A stretch of DNA of 58,612 nucleotides from CAZBMJ01 sp964493205 (GTDB lineage Bacteria > Myxococcota > UBA727 > JABDBI01). Every line of letters begins with the position of its first letter. The stretch's first letter is position 1. This document shows positions 9,213-17,757 of this stretch, piece by piece. The DNA lies in contig CAZBMJ010000010.1 in the NCBI GenBank assembly GCA_964493205.1, positions 1-58,612 of the forward strand, written 5' to 3'. Below the pieces are notes generated by a model that was not told the origin of the DNA, made no database searches, and worked only from the letters and a program-made list of their open reading frames with translations. The position numbers and the translations under genes were made by a program.

Positions 9213-10183
9213 TAAATTTCCTCAATTTTTACAGACCTATTTTGCTCTAGGGATAACTTGGCTGCATAAGCAATTTTTATAGCTTTTAATGAATCATCAA
9301 TACTCGCAATGCTAGCTGGCAAGTTTAAACAAGCGTTAATAAAATTTTGCAACTCTAGCTCATAAGATTTTTCATAGCGCTCTAAAAAAAAGTTTAAAAG
9401 CGGTTCAGAATGAGTGCCTAAGGTATCACTTTGCTCTAAATAAGTAGAACGATGATTTTGATTTGATAGCATACCTAAACTGCCAAAAATTTCTACGCGC
9501 TGATCATAGCCATACACTGCTTGTCTGCTATTATCGATAACTCCAAAGGCGCCATTGGTAAATTTTAGTGTAATAAGAGCCGTGTCAATATCGTTAAATT
9601 GGGCAAGTTCAGGATTTATTAAAGCTGCTCCTCGAGCATAAACTTCACTAACTTCCTCACCCATAATAAAACGTGCCATATCAAAATCATGAATGCTCAT
9701 ATCAAAAAACATGCCACCACTGCTTTTAAGATATTCCAAGCTGGGCAAGCCTGGATCTCTAGAAGTAATTCTTAAATAATATGCTTGGCCAATTTCGCCA
9801 AGTTTAACGTTGTGGGCAATAAGCGAAAAGTCTTCATCAAAGCGACGATTAAAACCAATGTGAAAAATTTTAGGATAATTTTTAAGCTGCTCTTTTAACT
9901 TATTATGCAGGCTTAAGTTTTGGGTAAGAGGCTTTTCACAAAAAATATGTTTTTTAAGTTCTATGGCTTTTTGTACGTGCTTTGCATGCAAATCAGATGG
10001 GCTTGCGATAATTACAGCATCAAAGTTAGCATTCCAAAAATCTTCTTCCCTAGTGAGCGCTCCATTTTTAGTAACAAAAGGATCACAAATGGCTACTACT
10101 TCTGCATAAGAATTAGCCAAAGCATTTTTAGCATGGATGCGGCCGATTCGCCCCGCACCAAGTATCCCTAATTTTAATATCAC
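9212..10183 (-). CDS. iolG: Inositol 2-dehydrogenase (IolG), first paralog
   Basis: 323 residues from the preferred start. It is an NAD-dependent GFO/IDH/MocA oxidoreductase converting myo-inositol to scyllo-inosose. The N-terminal Rossmann motif is LGILGAGRIGRIHAKN. The CEKPL motif carries the conserved lysine, and the catalytic region SIHDFDMARFIMG carries the conserved histidine. I chose the GTG at 10183, which has AGGAG 5 nt upstream and places the Rossmann motif at the N terminus as in the family. An ATG at 10213 adds 10 residues and is also possible. It is the first gene of the minus-strand operon. It has a clear paralog at 11202-12170 on the other side of the divergent control region. 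Confidence 0.92.
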   Translation of the reverse strand: MILKLGILGAGRIGRIHAKNALANSYAEVVAICDPFVTKNGALTREEDFWNANFDAVIIASPSDLHAKHVQKAIELKKHIFCEKPLTQNLSLHNKLKEQLKNYPKIFHIGFNRRFDEDFSLIAHNVKLGEIGQAYYLRITSRDPGLPSLEYLKSSGGMFFDMSIHDFDMARFIMGEEVSEVYARGAALINPELAQFNDIDTALITLKFTNGAFGVIDNSRQAVYGYDQRVEIFGSLGMLSNQNHRSTYLEQSDTLGTHSEPLLNFFLERYEKSYELELQNFINACLNLPASIASIDDSLKAIKIAYAAKLSLEQNRSVKIEEI

Positions 10184-10317
10184 ATTAACTCCTAAAACTA
10201 CTTTGGTAATCATTGATCCTTTAAATATCGACGTAAATACCCTAAAATTATATCTTGTTAAGCTTTAAAATTAATGCAACAAAGGTAAGTCTTATGCTCA
10301 AAAAAGGAGCTTTTTTT
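10184..10317. promoter_or_regulatory. Divergent control region of the iol cluster
   Basis: The 134 bp between iolG (minus) and iolE (plus) must hold the promoters for both arms. I could not pick convincing -35/-10 pairs or a clear operator palindrome. No iolR-type regulator gene lies in the window, so control is probably by a factor encoded elsewhere. Confidence 0.35.
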
Positions 10318-11202
10318 ATGCCTATTCAATTTGCCATTGCACCAATAAATTGGAGTAACGATGATGATCAAACTTTGGGTGGTGATATCTCACTAGAACA
10401 ATGTCTTGCTGAAATGAAGCAGGCGGGCTTTGTTGGTTGCGAGCTTGGTCATAAATTTCCTAAAAGCGTAGAACTTATCAAAGAAACTCTTAAAAATTAT
10501 AATTTACAAGCTACCAGTGATTGGATTGGCACCAAGCTTACGCAGGTAGAATTTTATGACCAAACTATTGAAGATTTTAAAATCAGAGTAGATTTTTTAA
10601 AACAGCTTGGTGTAAAAGCGCTAAAAGTGTGTGAATGCGGGCATTCCATACAGCAAAGCAATAAACCTATTTTTTCCACCAAAGTGGAGTTTTCACCACG
10701 ACAATGGAATTTGTTATTTAAAGGTCTTAATCATATGGGGCAAATCGCTCATGATGCCGGCTTATTTGTGGCCTATCATCAACACTTAGGGACGGGTGTA
10801 GAAAATAAACAAGAGCTTAATTGCCTTATGGCCAATACTGATCCTGAATTAATTAGTTTATTGCCTGATACAGGGCATTTATTTGCAGCAGGTATAGACC
10901 CACTAGAAGCTTTTTTTGTTTATATAGACCGCATAAAATATGTGCACTTAAAAGACGTGCGCCAACATATTTTGGAAGAATCAAAAATAAATAATTTATC
11001 ATTTATGGATGCAGTACGTGCGGGCCTTTTTAGTGTGCCTGGTGATGGGGCTATTAACTTTGTACCGATCTTTGAGCTTTTGCAAAAAAATAATTATGAT
11101 GGCTGGCTAGTAGTGGAAGCTGAACAAGATCCAAAAAAAGCTCACCCACTCACGTATGCTCACAAAGCTCGTCAATTTTTGCGTGATCATTGGAGAATAT
11201 AA
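10318..11202 (+). CDS. iolE: Inosose dehydratase (IolE)
   Basis: 294 residues, the usual length. It is a TIM-barrel metalloenzyme of the xylose-isomerase-like group that dehydrates scyllo-inosose to trihydroxycyclohexanedione. Visible landmarks are the N-terminal IAPINWSNDDD, GCELGHKFP, VAYHQHLGTGVE and LLPDTGHLFAAG with metal-binding His, Asp and Glu residues, and the C-terminal VVEAEQDPKKAHPL. I chose the ATG at 10318, which has AAAGGAG 8 nt upstream and gives the family N terminus; upstream in-frame starts lack ribosome sites. The stop overlaps the iolG2 ATG (TAATG). It is the first gene of the plus-strand arm of the cluster. Confidence 0.95.
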   Translation: MPIQFAIAPINWSNDDDQTLGGDISLEQCLAEMKQAGFVGCELGHKFPKSVELIKETLKNYNLQATSDWIGTKLTQVEFYDQTIEDFKIRVDFLKQLGVKALKVCECGHSIQQSNKPIFSTKVEFSPRQWNLLFKGLNHMGQIAHDAGLFVAYHQHLGTGVENKQELNCLMANTDPELISLLPDTGHLFAAGIDPLEAFFVYIDRIKYVHLKDVRQHILEESKINNLSFMDAVRAGLFSVPGDGAINFVPIFELLQKNNYDGWLVVEAEQDPKKAHPLTYAHKARQFLRDHWRI

Positions 11203-12170
11203 TGACTATTAACGTAGCTTTATTGGGCGCTGGCCGTATGGGTATGATCCACTATGAAAATTTATTAAAAATTCCTGATGTAAAAGTTAACTATATTTAC
11301 GACCCAAATATTCAGCAAGATATATCAGTAAGCAATTTAACTACTGTTTTAGAAGATCCTAAGGTAGAGGCTTGCATAATAGCTACGCCTTCTAGTACTC
11401 ATATGGAATTGGTGAAATTATGTGCTGAGCATGGCAAGCATATCTTTTGTGAAAAGCCTATTTCTTTTAATATACAAATTTTAGAAAATCTCAAAAATAT
11501 TATTCATAAAAATAATATAAAATTACAAGTGGGCTTTAATCGACGCTTTGATCCAAGTTTTGAAAAAATTTCTAAACTTGTAGCTCTTGGAGCCATAGGA
11601 AAAGTCCAGTTAATTAAAATCACTAATCGCGACCCTAAAAGACCTGATTTAAATTTTGTGAAAGATTCAGGTGGCTTATTTTTTGATTTTAATATTCACG
11701 ATTTTGATACACTGCGTTTTATTTCTGGCCTAGAGATTACTGAAGTTTATGCCGTGGGTGATGCTTTGATACAGCCAGAATTAAAACAGTTTAACGACAT
11801 TGATACAGCTTTAATATCGTTAAAACTATCAAACAATGCCTTGGCTATTATTGATTGCTCTAGAGAAACTGGTTATGGCTATGATCAGCGTTTAGAAATT
11901 TTTGGTGAGCGTGGTATGCTTTCACTCCCAAACTTAACAACCACGTCAGTAGTTAGCATGAGCAAGACTGGCGCTCAATCACAAAGAATCCCTTTTAGCT
12001 TTGTAGAGCGCTATAAAAATAGTTATTTTAACGAACTAAGTTCTTTTATACAGTGTTTACAACAAAATTTTTCGCCAGCACCAAATATTGATGATGCCAT
12101 TAAAGCTGTGAGAGTAGCCACAGCTGCGCAAAAATCTTTTGAAAAAAATAGTACTCAATCTATGACGTAG
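11202..12170 (+). CDS. iolG: Inositol 2-dehydrogenase paralog (IolG2)
   Basis: 322 residues. It is a GFO/IDH/MocA oxidoreductase closely resembling the first IolG: Rossmann motif VALLGAGRMGMIHYENL, CEKPI, GFNRRFDPSFEKI, and the histidine in NIHDFDTLRFISG. The two paralogs share long stretches, such as YGYDQR and QFNDIDTALI, implying an old duplication. A second copy may handle scyllo-inositol or another isomer, as in species with several inositol dehydrogenases, but this cannot be read here. The ATG overlaps the iolE stop, with GGAGA 5 nt upstream. It ends 4 bp from the convergent phospholipase-like gene. Confidence 0.9.
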   Translation: MTINVALLGAGRMGMIHYENLLKIPDVKVNYIYDPNIQQDISVSNLTTVLEDPKVEACIIATPSSTHMELVKLCAEHGKHIFCEKPISFNIQILENLKNIIHKNNIKLQVGFNRRFDPSFEKISKLVALGAIGKVQLIKITNRDPKRPDLNFVKDSGGLFFDFNIHDFDTLRFISGLEITEVYAVGDALIQPELKQFNDIDTALISLKLSNNALAIIDCSRETGYGYDQRLEIFGERGMLSLPNLTTTSVVSMSKTGAQSQRIPFSFVERYKNSYFNELSSFIQCLQQNFSPAPNIDDAIKAVRVATAAQKSFEKNSTQSMT

Positions 12171-12174
12171 TTAT

Positions 12175-13200
12175 TTAATAGGTATTATTTAAGTAGTCTA
12201 TTAAATCTATGAGATTTCCCTTATGAACAAAGTCTGAGGCTATTATATTGGGAACTCTTTTAGCACTTTTTTTGCATTCTTCAAATCGTTCAAAACTTTT
12301 CGTCATACTATTAACATCGTTATAATCTTTAGATGTTTTATTTATTATTTTAGAGGTTAATTTTTGAGTGAAACTATCTTTATTAAACGAATATTCAAAA
12401 TTGATATTAACTTCAAAAAGTGGACTTGTTAATAAACCATCAACAGGACAATCTTTTCGTTTAGCATCAGACCATTTTGATTGTAGTAAGACTAATTTTT
12501 TTTGATTAGTATAAGGTGAATCTGGCCTATTATTTTCATCTTGAATAATTATAAGCCTTTTGTCAGATTGTCTCATTTCATCAAGGGATGGCACTTTATT
12601 TTCTAAAAATTTATAGGCATATTTTGCAAGTCCACTTTCTTCTAAATCCTTATTAAACATGGACATAATATCGTTGTCTGATAATGTATCTGCGCCATTA
12701 TTTTTAGTTTTGTTTTTGCCAAAAATAGAAGAATCAAGTCTTACTATAAAAACTTCTTTTTTATACTTATTAATAACATTTGCTAACTCTTTAAAAACAG
12801 CTTTCATTTCTTTTGGTGAATGACCTTTTCTTAAGGCTATTGTGCCACTGCAATTATTTCCACTAGTAGTTTCATGACATAAAGCTATATAAGGCTTTTC
12901 TGAAGAAGATTTTTTTAAACCAGTTATTTGAAGTGCTTTGCCTACTAGACCTTTTTTTGAGTAAAGGTGCATGGGTATTTTAAACCCTCTTACTCCTATT
13001 TTAGCTAAATTTTCAATATTTTTGCTTTGTTGAGAGTATAGTAAATCTTCTGTACCAGCATTATGAGCCATTAAAAAAAAGACCTCTGATATTTTTTTTT
13101 CTTTAGGCAAGCTTCCATTTGAGCCTTGATAGTTTATAACTTTTTCTGCGCAGAAGGCTGATATACTGAAGAAAAGTGCCAAAAAGAGCTGTTTTATCAT
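12175..13200 (-). CDS. Secreted phosphatidylinositol-specific phospholipase C-like protein
   Basis: 341 residues with a signal peptide (MIKQLFLALFFSISAFCAE). The PI-PLC X-domain pattern is visible: first histidine H46 in LMAHNAGT, the arginine region GVR71GF, second histidine H109 in ALCHET, the beta-strand VFIVRLD, and near the C terminus PNIIASDFVHKGNLI, which matches the family's usual PNIxxxDFxxxG. Family enzymes cut phosphatidylinositol into diacylglycerol and (cyclic) inositol phosphate. The usual Asp of the GxRxxDxR segment is Lys (GFK), so the phospho-group contacts may differ. It is convergent with iolG2 with a 4-bp gap, placing a possible inositol-releasing exoenzyme against the inositol catabolic cluster. 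It could instead be another PLC-like phosphodiesterase. Confidence 0.75.
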   Translation of the reverse strand: MIKQLFLALFFSISAFCAEKVINYQGSNGSLPKEKKISEVFFLMAHNAGTEDLLYSQQSKNIENLAKIGVRGFKIPMHLYSKKGLVGKALQITGLKKSSSEKPYIALCHETTSGNNCSGTIALRKGHSPKEMKAVFKELANVINKYKKEVFIVRLDSSIFGKNKTKNNGADTLSDNDIMSMFNKDLEESGLAKYAYKFLENKVPSLDEMRQSDKRLIIIQDENNRPDSPYTNQKKLVLLQSKWSDAKRKDCPVDGLLTSPLFEVNINFEYSFNKDSFTQKLTSKIINKTSKDYNDVNSMTKSFERFEECKKSAKRVPNIIASDFVHKGNLIDLIDYLNNTY

Positions 13201-13333
13201 GATTTTTCCAATTTTTTATAGTTATTGGTTATATTTAATAATCAGCACAAAAAAAACAAATAATCAGATCTCTTTTAAATTATTATAAGTTAAATTATTT
13301 ATTAAAATAAAGAAATAATTATATTGTTAAAAT

Positions 13334-15103
13334 ATGAAAAAAATATTTTATCTAGCACTATTTTTATTTTTTGTGATTGTAATAGCTTTTTTATTAAAAT
13401 ACGACACCATAGCTGAATCAGATATTTATGACGCTGTTTTAGTGGATGATTCAACAAAAGAATATTATGTAAAAAATGAATATTTATTATTATTATCTAA
13501 TAATACAGAAAATATACAGAATTTACTAAAAGAATTTGATCTAAGTTTAATAGCTCCTCTTGGTGAATGGTTATATGTTAAAAAAAATGGTGTTTACGAG
13601 AAAAAAATAGTTTTAGTAAATACACAAGAAGCGCAAATGGACCAAGAGTGGGTGCTAAAACTGGAAGCTCACCCTAATATTCACAGCGCAAGTTTAAATT
13701 ATATTCAATATCAAGAGGATGCTTGTGCTTTTTGTCGTGGCACTATTTCTAGCTCTTCATTGCCTTCTGATCCATTGTTTGATTTACAGTGGCATTTGAA
13801 TAGAGAACAAGGTATTGATGCAGTTTCCGCTTGGAATATTACTAAGGGCAATAAAAAAACTGTTTTAGCCATAGTTGATCGCAATTTTAGTTTTGAAGGC
13901 AAAGATTTTTCAATGGATTATTGCCCTACTCGGCAATATTTTTATAAAAATATTCTAGATTATTTTAATCAAGGTACAATAATTAAAGACAACACGCCTC
14001 ATGGATTAGAAATATTAAGTGTACTTGGCTCATGCACTAATAACGGTATAGGTTTATCAGCCATTGATTGGCATACACAAATATTTGCTGTTGATTCAAA
14101 ATCTGACAAATCTTTATCCGCTAGAATGCTTGGAGTATTGTGGGCAGCAGGCATTGATGTATGTAGTTCAAGCTTAGCTCACTGTCCTAAAAATTCTTCT
14201 TGGCAAATAAATCGTCATCCAGCCAATATTATCAATGCTTCTTTTGGTTTTTCGGGTAAATTTTTAGATGATCCACCTTTTGGGCCAATACTTGATAGTA
14301 TTGCGCAAGTTAATAATGCAGGTGCAATAATAGTTTCTAGTTCTGGCAACGAAGGAATTTTGGCAGATACCAGACTTCCAGGCTCAGCTGCTGGAGTTAT
14401 TTCTGTGGGAGCATCTAATAAGTTTAGAAAAAGTGCTTATTTTAGTAATTTTGGACGCAGTGTTGATATTCTCGCTCCAGGGCAAAGCATTATTGGTCTT
14501 AATGAATCTTTAGAACTCACAAAACTCAATGGCACTTCTTTTGCAGCACCAATTGCCAGTTCTGTGGCTTCTTTATTGCTAGATATTAATAAAAATTTTT
14601 CATGGAAACATATAGAATATTTGCTTAAAGCTAGTGCTGAAAAAATGTCTTGTGAGGATTATTGCCCCACTACTATGAAAAAATTTAATCAAGAGTCTTG
14701 TATGCAAACATGTTGCGTAAATAGCAAAAATATTTGTGCAAGAGGTATAATCAATGCTTTTGAAGCTCTAAAGCTTGCTCAAAGAGCTAAATTTGAACAA
14801 GTATTACTTGATGTTGATGATTATTTTATAGCTCTTGATCAAAAAAATAATTTTCAGGCAAAGCTAATAGTAAAAAATTGGGGCTTAAAATCTGGTTTAG
14901 TGAAATATAGATCTCAGAATAAAAACATTAAAGTGTATCCTTCTGAATTTTATATAGATGAAGCTAAAAGCTTAGAATCTCCAAGTAACAAAGAAATAAC
15001 TATTTATGTTGATAGTTTAGTGAACAAGCCTCAAAAAGTAGAACTAATTTTTGAAAGTGAACAAGATAGCATTGAGACTGTAGTTTCTTTGGAGCCTATG
15101 TAA
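13334..15103 (+). CDS. Subtilisin-like serine protease (S8), exported
   Basis: 589 residues. The N-terminal hydrophobic segment (residues 4-21) is a signal peptide or membrane anchor. Residues ~45-130 look like a propeptide region. The S8 domain holds D182 (LAIVD), H223 (TPHGLEILSV), oxyanion N339 (SSSGNEG) and nucleophile S402 (LNGTSFAAPIASS), so the triad is intact. The Asp and His motifs are less canonical than usual (DRN, HGLE). Several cysteines cluster around residues 435-465. The last ~110 residues look like a beta-sandwich. It is transcribed divergently from the phospholipase-like gene with a 133-bp gap. Probable role: secreted degradation of proteins; substrate unknown. Confidence 0.85.
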   Translation: MKKIFYLALFLFFVIVIAFLLKYDTIAESDIYDAVLVDDSTKEYYVKNEYLLLLSNNTENIQNLLKEFDLSLIAPLGEWLYVKKNGVYEKKIVLVNTQEAQMDQEWVLKLEAHPNIHSASLNYIQYQEDACAFCRGTISSSSLPSDPLFDLQWHLNREQGIDAVSAWNITKGNKKTVLAIVDRNFSFEGKDFSMDYCPTRQYFYKNILDYFNQGTIIKDNTPHGLEILSVLGSCTNNGIGLSAIDWHTQIFAVDSKSDKSLSARMLGVLWAAGIDVCSSSLAHCPKNSSWQINRHPANIINASFGFSGKFLDDPPFGPILDSIAQVNNAGAIIVSSSGNEGILADTRLPGSAAGVISVGASNKFRKSAYFSNFGRSVDILAPGQSIIGLNESLELTKLNGTSFAAPIASSVASLLLDINKNFSWKHIEYLLKASAEKMSCEDYCPTTMKKFNQESCMQTCCVNSKNICARGIINAFEALKLAQRAKFEQVLLDVDDYFIALDQKNNFQAKLIVKNWGLKSGLVKYRSQNKNIKVYPSEFYIDEAKSLESPSNKEITIYVDSLVNKPQKVELIFESEQDSIETVVSLEPM

Positions 15104-15161
15104 TAAGGAATAATTAAACTTCTTTTTTAGTTAGTAGTGCAAAACTTAAAGAGGAGAATCT

Positions 15162-16652
15162 ATGAGATATTTATTATCTGATTATTCTATTAAAAAAATT
15201 TTGTCTTTTTACTTATTATTTTTCTTTGCCTGTGAATCTCTTGCTAATGAGAGCCTTAAAAATGCTTTGATTGTACAGCAATGGACAGAAGCTCTTAAAA
15301 TTATTAAAACCTCTAATAATCTAGATTTAAAGATGCTCCTGATTCCTAATAAATCGCAATATAGTCATATAACCTTGCTCGATCATATTATTACTAATAA
15401 CAGATTTGAATTAATAGAAGAATTTTTAAACACAAATACTGATGTTGATTTTTTAAAAATACTACCTGCTCTTATGGCCAATAAGCGTTCTGATTTAATA
15501 CTTAACTTATTAGAAAAAGTTGATAATAAATTTCCTATTAATAATCTTTTTAATAATGAAACTTTACTTTCTTATGCGGTTAATAATAACAATTTAGAGA
15601 TAATTAAAAACATTAAAAATAAATTTATCAATGCTGATTTTAAAACCGATCAAATTAAAATAATTGGATTTTTAATAAATAAAAATAGTTTTGATTTATT
15701 AAGTGAAATTATTGATACTCATAATGATGGTCTTAATTTTAATAAAAAATATACTTCTAATACATCTTCAAATGGTGATACGTTTATTTATCGTATAATT
15801 ACAAATTATAACTGGTCTTTAGTGGAAAAAATACTAGAAAAAAAATTGATAATTTTTAATGATGATGAAGAAAATTTATTACCCTCTCTTGAGCTTGCAG
15901 CAAACACAGACAAATGGGACATTCTTAAAAGTCTTATAAACAGCATGCCAAAGCTAAATTTACAACAAAGATTAAATAAGTTTAAAAATTTATTAAGCAT
16001 ACTTACTAAAAAAGAAAAATATGATTTACTTAAGCTCTTTTTAGTTGATGAATCTACTTATCTTACTAAAAGTAATTCTAGAACCTTAGATGTATATAAT
16101 CCTAAAAATATGAAAATAATTATTTTACTTAACATGTATTTTGATCCATCATATTATGATAATATTACTAAACCAAACAAAGACTTTGAGACAATTAAAA
16201 AAGCATTTTTAGAAGCCAATGAACTTACTTCCGATGCAAATTCTAATGATGAAAATAAAAAAACTATTTATTATTATGTTGGAGCAAAAGAACCTGAAAT
16301 TAAGGATTTAGGAAAAGAGTTTATAGTAAAAATTGCAAAATTATTTAAGTTCAATGAATATAGAACAAAAAATAAAGAATTACTTGAATATATTGTTGAT
16401 CTTGTACTTAGGCACAAAAATATTTGTGTAAATAGTAAAAATACGTCTTTATTAGCTTGTTCTCATACTTATCAAAATTGCAAGGTTGATCTTCTAAATA
16501 CCATTACTGATATACTTTATAAAAAGAATTATTTTCATGATTTAGATATGGTGACATCTGGATATATTGCAAGAACGCTTGCTGAAATAGAATCATTAAA
16601 TTTAAATTACCAGTCTGTGGAAAAAACTCTTGAATCAATTATGAAATTTTAA
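15162..16652 (+). CDS. Exported protein with degenerate ankyrin-like repeats
   Basis: 496 residues. The N-terminal hydrophobic stretch ending in ACESLAN is a likely signal peptide. The ATG at 15162 is preceded by GAGGAGA. Helical pairs such as TLLDHIITNNRFELIEEFL, TLLSYAVNNNNLEIIKNI and SLELAANTDKWDILKSLI recur and resemble ankyrin-type helix-turn-helix repeats with eroded loops. No catalytic motif was found. It is very rich in Asn, Lys and Ile, reflecting low GC. It lies 58 bp after the subtilase and may be co-transcribed with it. Function unknown; protein-protein interaction is the most that can be inferred. Confidence 0.65.
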   Translation: MRYLLSDYSIKKILSFYLLFFFACESLANESLKNALIVQQWTEALKIIKTSNNLDLKMLLIPNKSQYSHITLLDHIITNNRFELIEEFLNTNTDVDFLKILPALMANKRSDLILNLLEKVDNKFPINNLFNNETLLSYAVNNNNLEIIKNIKNKFINADFKTDQIKIIGFLINKNSFDLLSEIIDTHNDGLNFNKKYTSNTSSNGDTFIYRIITNYNWSLVEKILEKKLIIFNDDEENLLPSLELAANTDKWDILKSLINSMPKLNLQQRLNKFKNLLSILTKKEKYDLLKLFLVDESTYLTKSNSRTLDVYNPKNMKIIILLNMYFDPSYYDNITKPNKDFETIKKAFLEANELTSDANSNDENKKTIYYYVGAKEPEIKDLGKEFIVKIAKLFKFNEYRTKNKELLEYIVDLVLRHKNICVNSKNTSLLACSHTYQNCKVDLLNTITDILYKKNYFHDLDMVTSGYIARTLAEIESLNLNYQSVEKTLESIMKF

Positions 16653-16663
16653 TCAAGAAATAA

Positions 16664-16692
16664 AGCCAAGCAATAAATAATTTTGCTTGGCT
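16664..16692. terminator. Bidirectional hairpin between convergent genes
   Basis: A perfect 10-bp stem, AGCCAAGCAA and TTGCTTGGCT, with a 9-nt AT-rich loop sits between the ends of the ankyrin-like gene (16652) and the kinase-like gene (16700). There is no long T tract on either side, but the placement suits a shared terminator. Confidence 0.6.
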
Positions 16693-16699
16693 AATCAGG

Positions 16700-17572
16700 C
16701 TAACCAGAACAGTTTATATGGACCAAACTAGATGAACGATAAAATCTATCTACCATGTTTGGTGTTACTATTTTGTCTTTAATAGTATTATAAAATATCC
16801 AATTTTCTTCCTTAATCGCTGAGCGTGGAAAATATAAAAGATTAATATCTTCAAAAGAAAATCTTTTAAACCATGCTAAATTTCGAAACTCTTTGATTTT
16901 AAAATCAGAAGAACTTAAATACTCAAGAGCGTTATCTCTATCTTTGCTAGTACTTAATTTCTTCCATCTGGGGTTGCCTTCAGGAGTTAAAAGATCAAGA
17001 TTATAACGTCCAATCCTCCTATAAGCCCCAGACTTATTTGAAGGATTTAGCTTTTCACTCAGACCAAAATCAATCAGTTTTACTTGGCCACTAAACGCAT
17101 CTATCATAACATTTCCAGGATGTTCGTCACCCCATTTGATACCTAATTCCTCAAGAAGGTAATTTTTAACCGCTACTGCCGCAATATAATATCGAAGGGC
17201 ATTATCAAGGTCTTCTTCTGGAATGTGCATTAGAACTGTTCTTAAATCGGCCCCTAAAATTGGCTCCATAATGAACCAAATTTCATCATTCATATCTAGA
17301 ACTGCGTAAGTATTGCCAAAATCCTGCTTTTTAAAAATTTTTTCCCCAGAACACAATTCTTCTTTTATCAAGCTTAAATCTCGTTTATCATGAATTTTTT
17401 TTACAATAACGTAAAACTTATTGTTGGGATCTTGAAAATTAATTGAATAAAAAGACAGTGTTACCTGTTCACTCTGGGTTATTGTTTTTTCTTCTTTTGC
17501 ATGTTTCATTAATTCTTCATCGATAACAAAACAAAAGCAGGGAAAACTTAATATAAATAGCATGAATTTCAT
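16700..17572 (-). CDS. Secreted protein-kinase-like protein
   Basis: 290 residues with an N-terminal hydrophobic signal (MKFMLFILSFPCFCFV). The middle reads as a kinase fold: a beta3-like lysine in FYVIVKK (K58/K59), an alphaC region with glutamates (LIKEELCSGEKIF), a hinge-like WFIMEPI, a catalytic loop W-G-D149-E-H-P-G-N154, and the metal-binding D168-F-G in KLIDFGLSE. The GDxHPGN form of the loop resembles atypical kinases (APH/ABC1-like) more than classic HRD kinases. All expected catalytic residues appear present. The glycine-rich loop is not obvious. The C-terminal ~90 residues are unassigned. A kinase carrying a signal peptide has no ATP supply in the periplasm, so export to a host is an attractive inference. 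Monocistronic. Confidence 0.65.
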   Translation of the reverse strand: MKFMLFILSFPCFCFVIDEELMKHAKEEKTITQSEQVTLSFYSINFQDPNNKFYVIVKKIHDKRDLSLIKEELCSGEKIFKKQDFGNTYAVLDMNDEIWFIMEPILGADLRTVLMHIPEEDLDNALRYYIAAVAVKNYLLEELGIKWGDEHPGNVMIDAFSGQVKLIDFGLSEKLNPSNKSGAYRRIGRYNLDLLTPEGNPRWKKLSTSKDRDNALEYLSSSDFKIKEFRNLAWFKRFSFEDINLLYFPRSAIKEENWIFYNTIKDKIVTPNMVDRFYRSSSLVHINCSG

Positions 17573-17700
17573 TATTCACCCTCACAATTCTAGGATGATT
17601 TTACTTGCCAACAGACATTTTTTTTATCAATATAAAAAATAAAATCTTGGCAACGTATTAAAAAATATATTAATTATTACATAAATTGGATCTATTTCGA

Positions 17701-17732
17701 TGCCGCGCATACTCATAGGAGCATAGGCGGCA
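17701..17732. repeat. Imperfect palindrome downstream of DsbA-like gene
   Basis: TGCCGC and GCGGCA form 6-bp arms around a 20-nt loop that itself contains GCATA/CATAG repeats. This GC-rich patch stands out in the AT-rich 185-bp gap between the kinase-like gene and the DsbA-like lipoprotein gene. There is no T tract, so terminator function is doubtful. Confidence 0.3.
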
Positions 17733-17757
17733 AGGAAAAACGCACTGAAAATGTACT

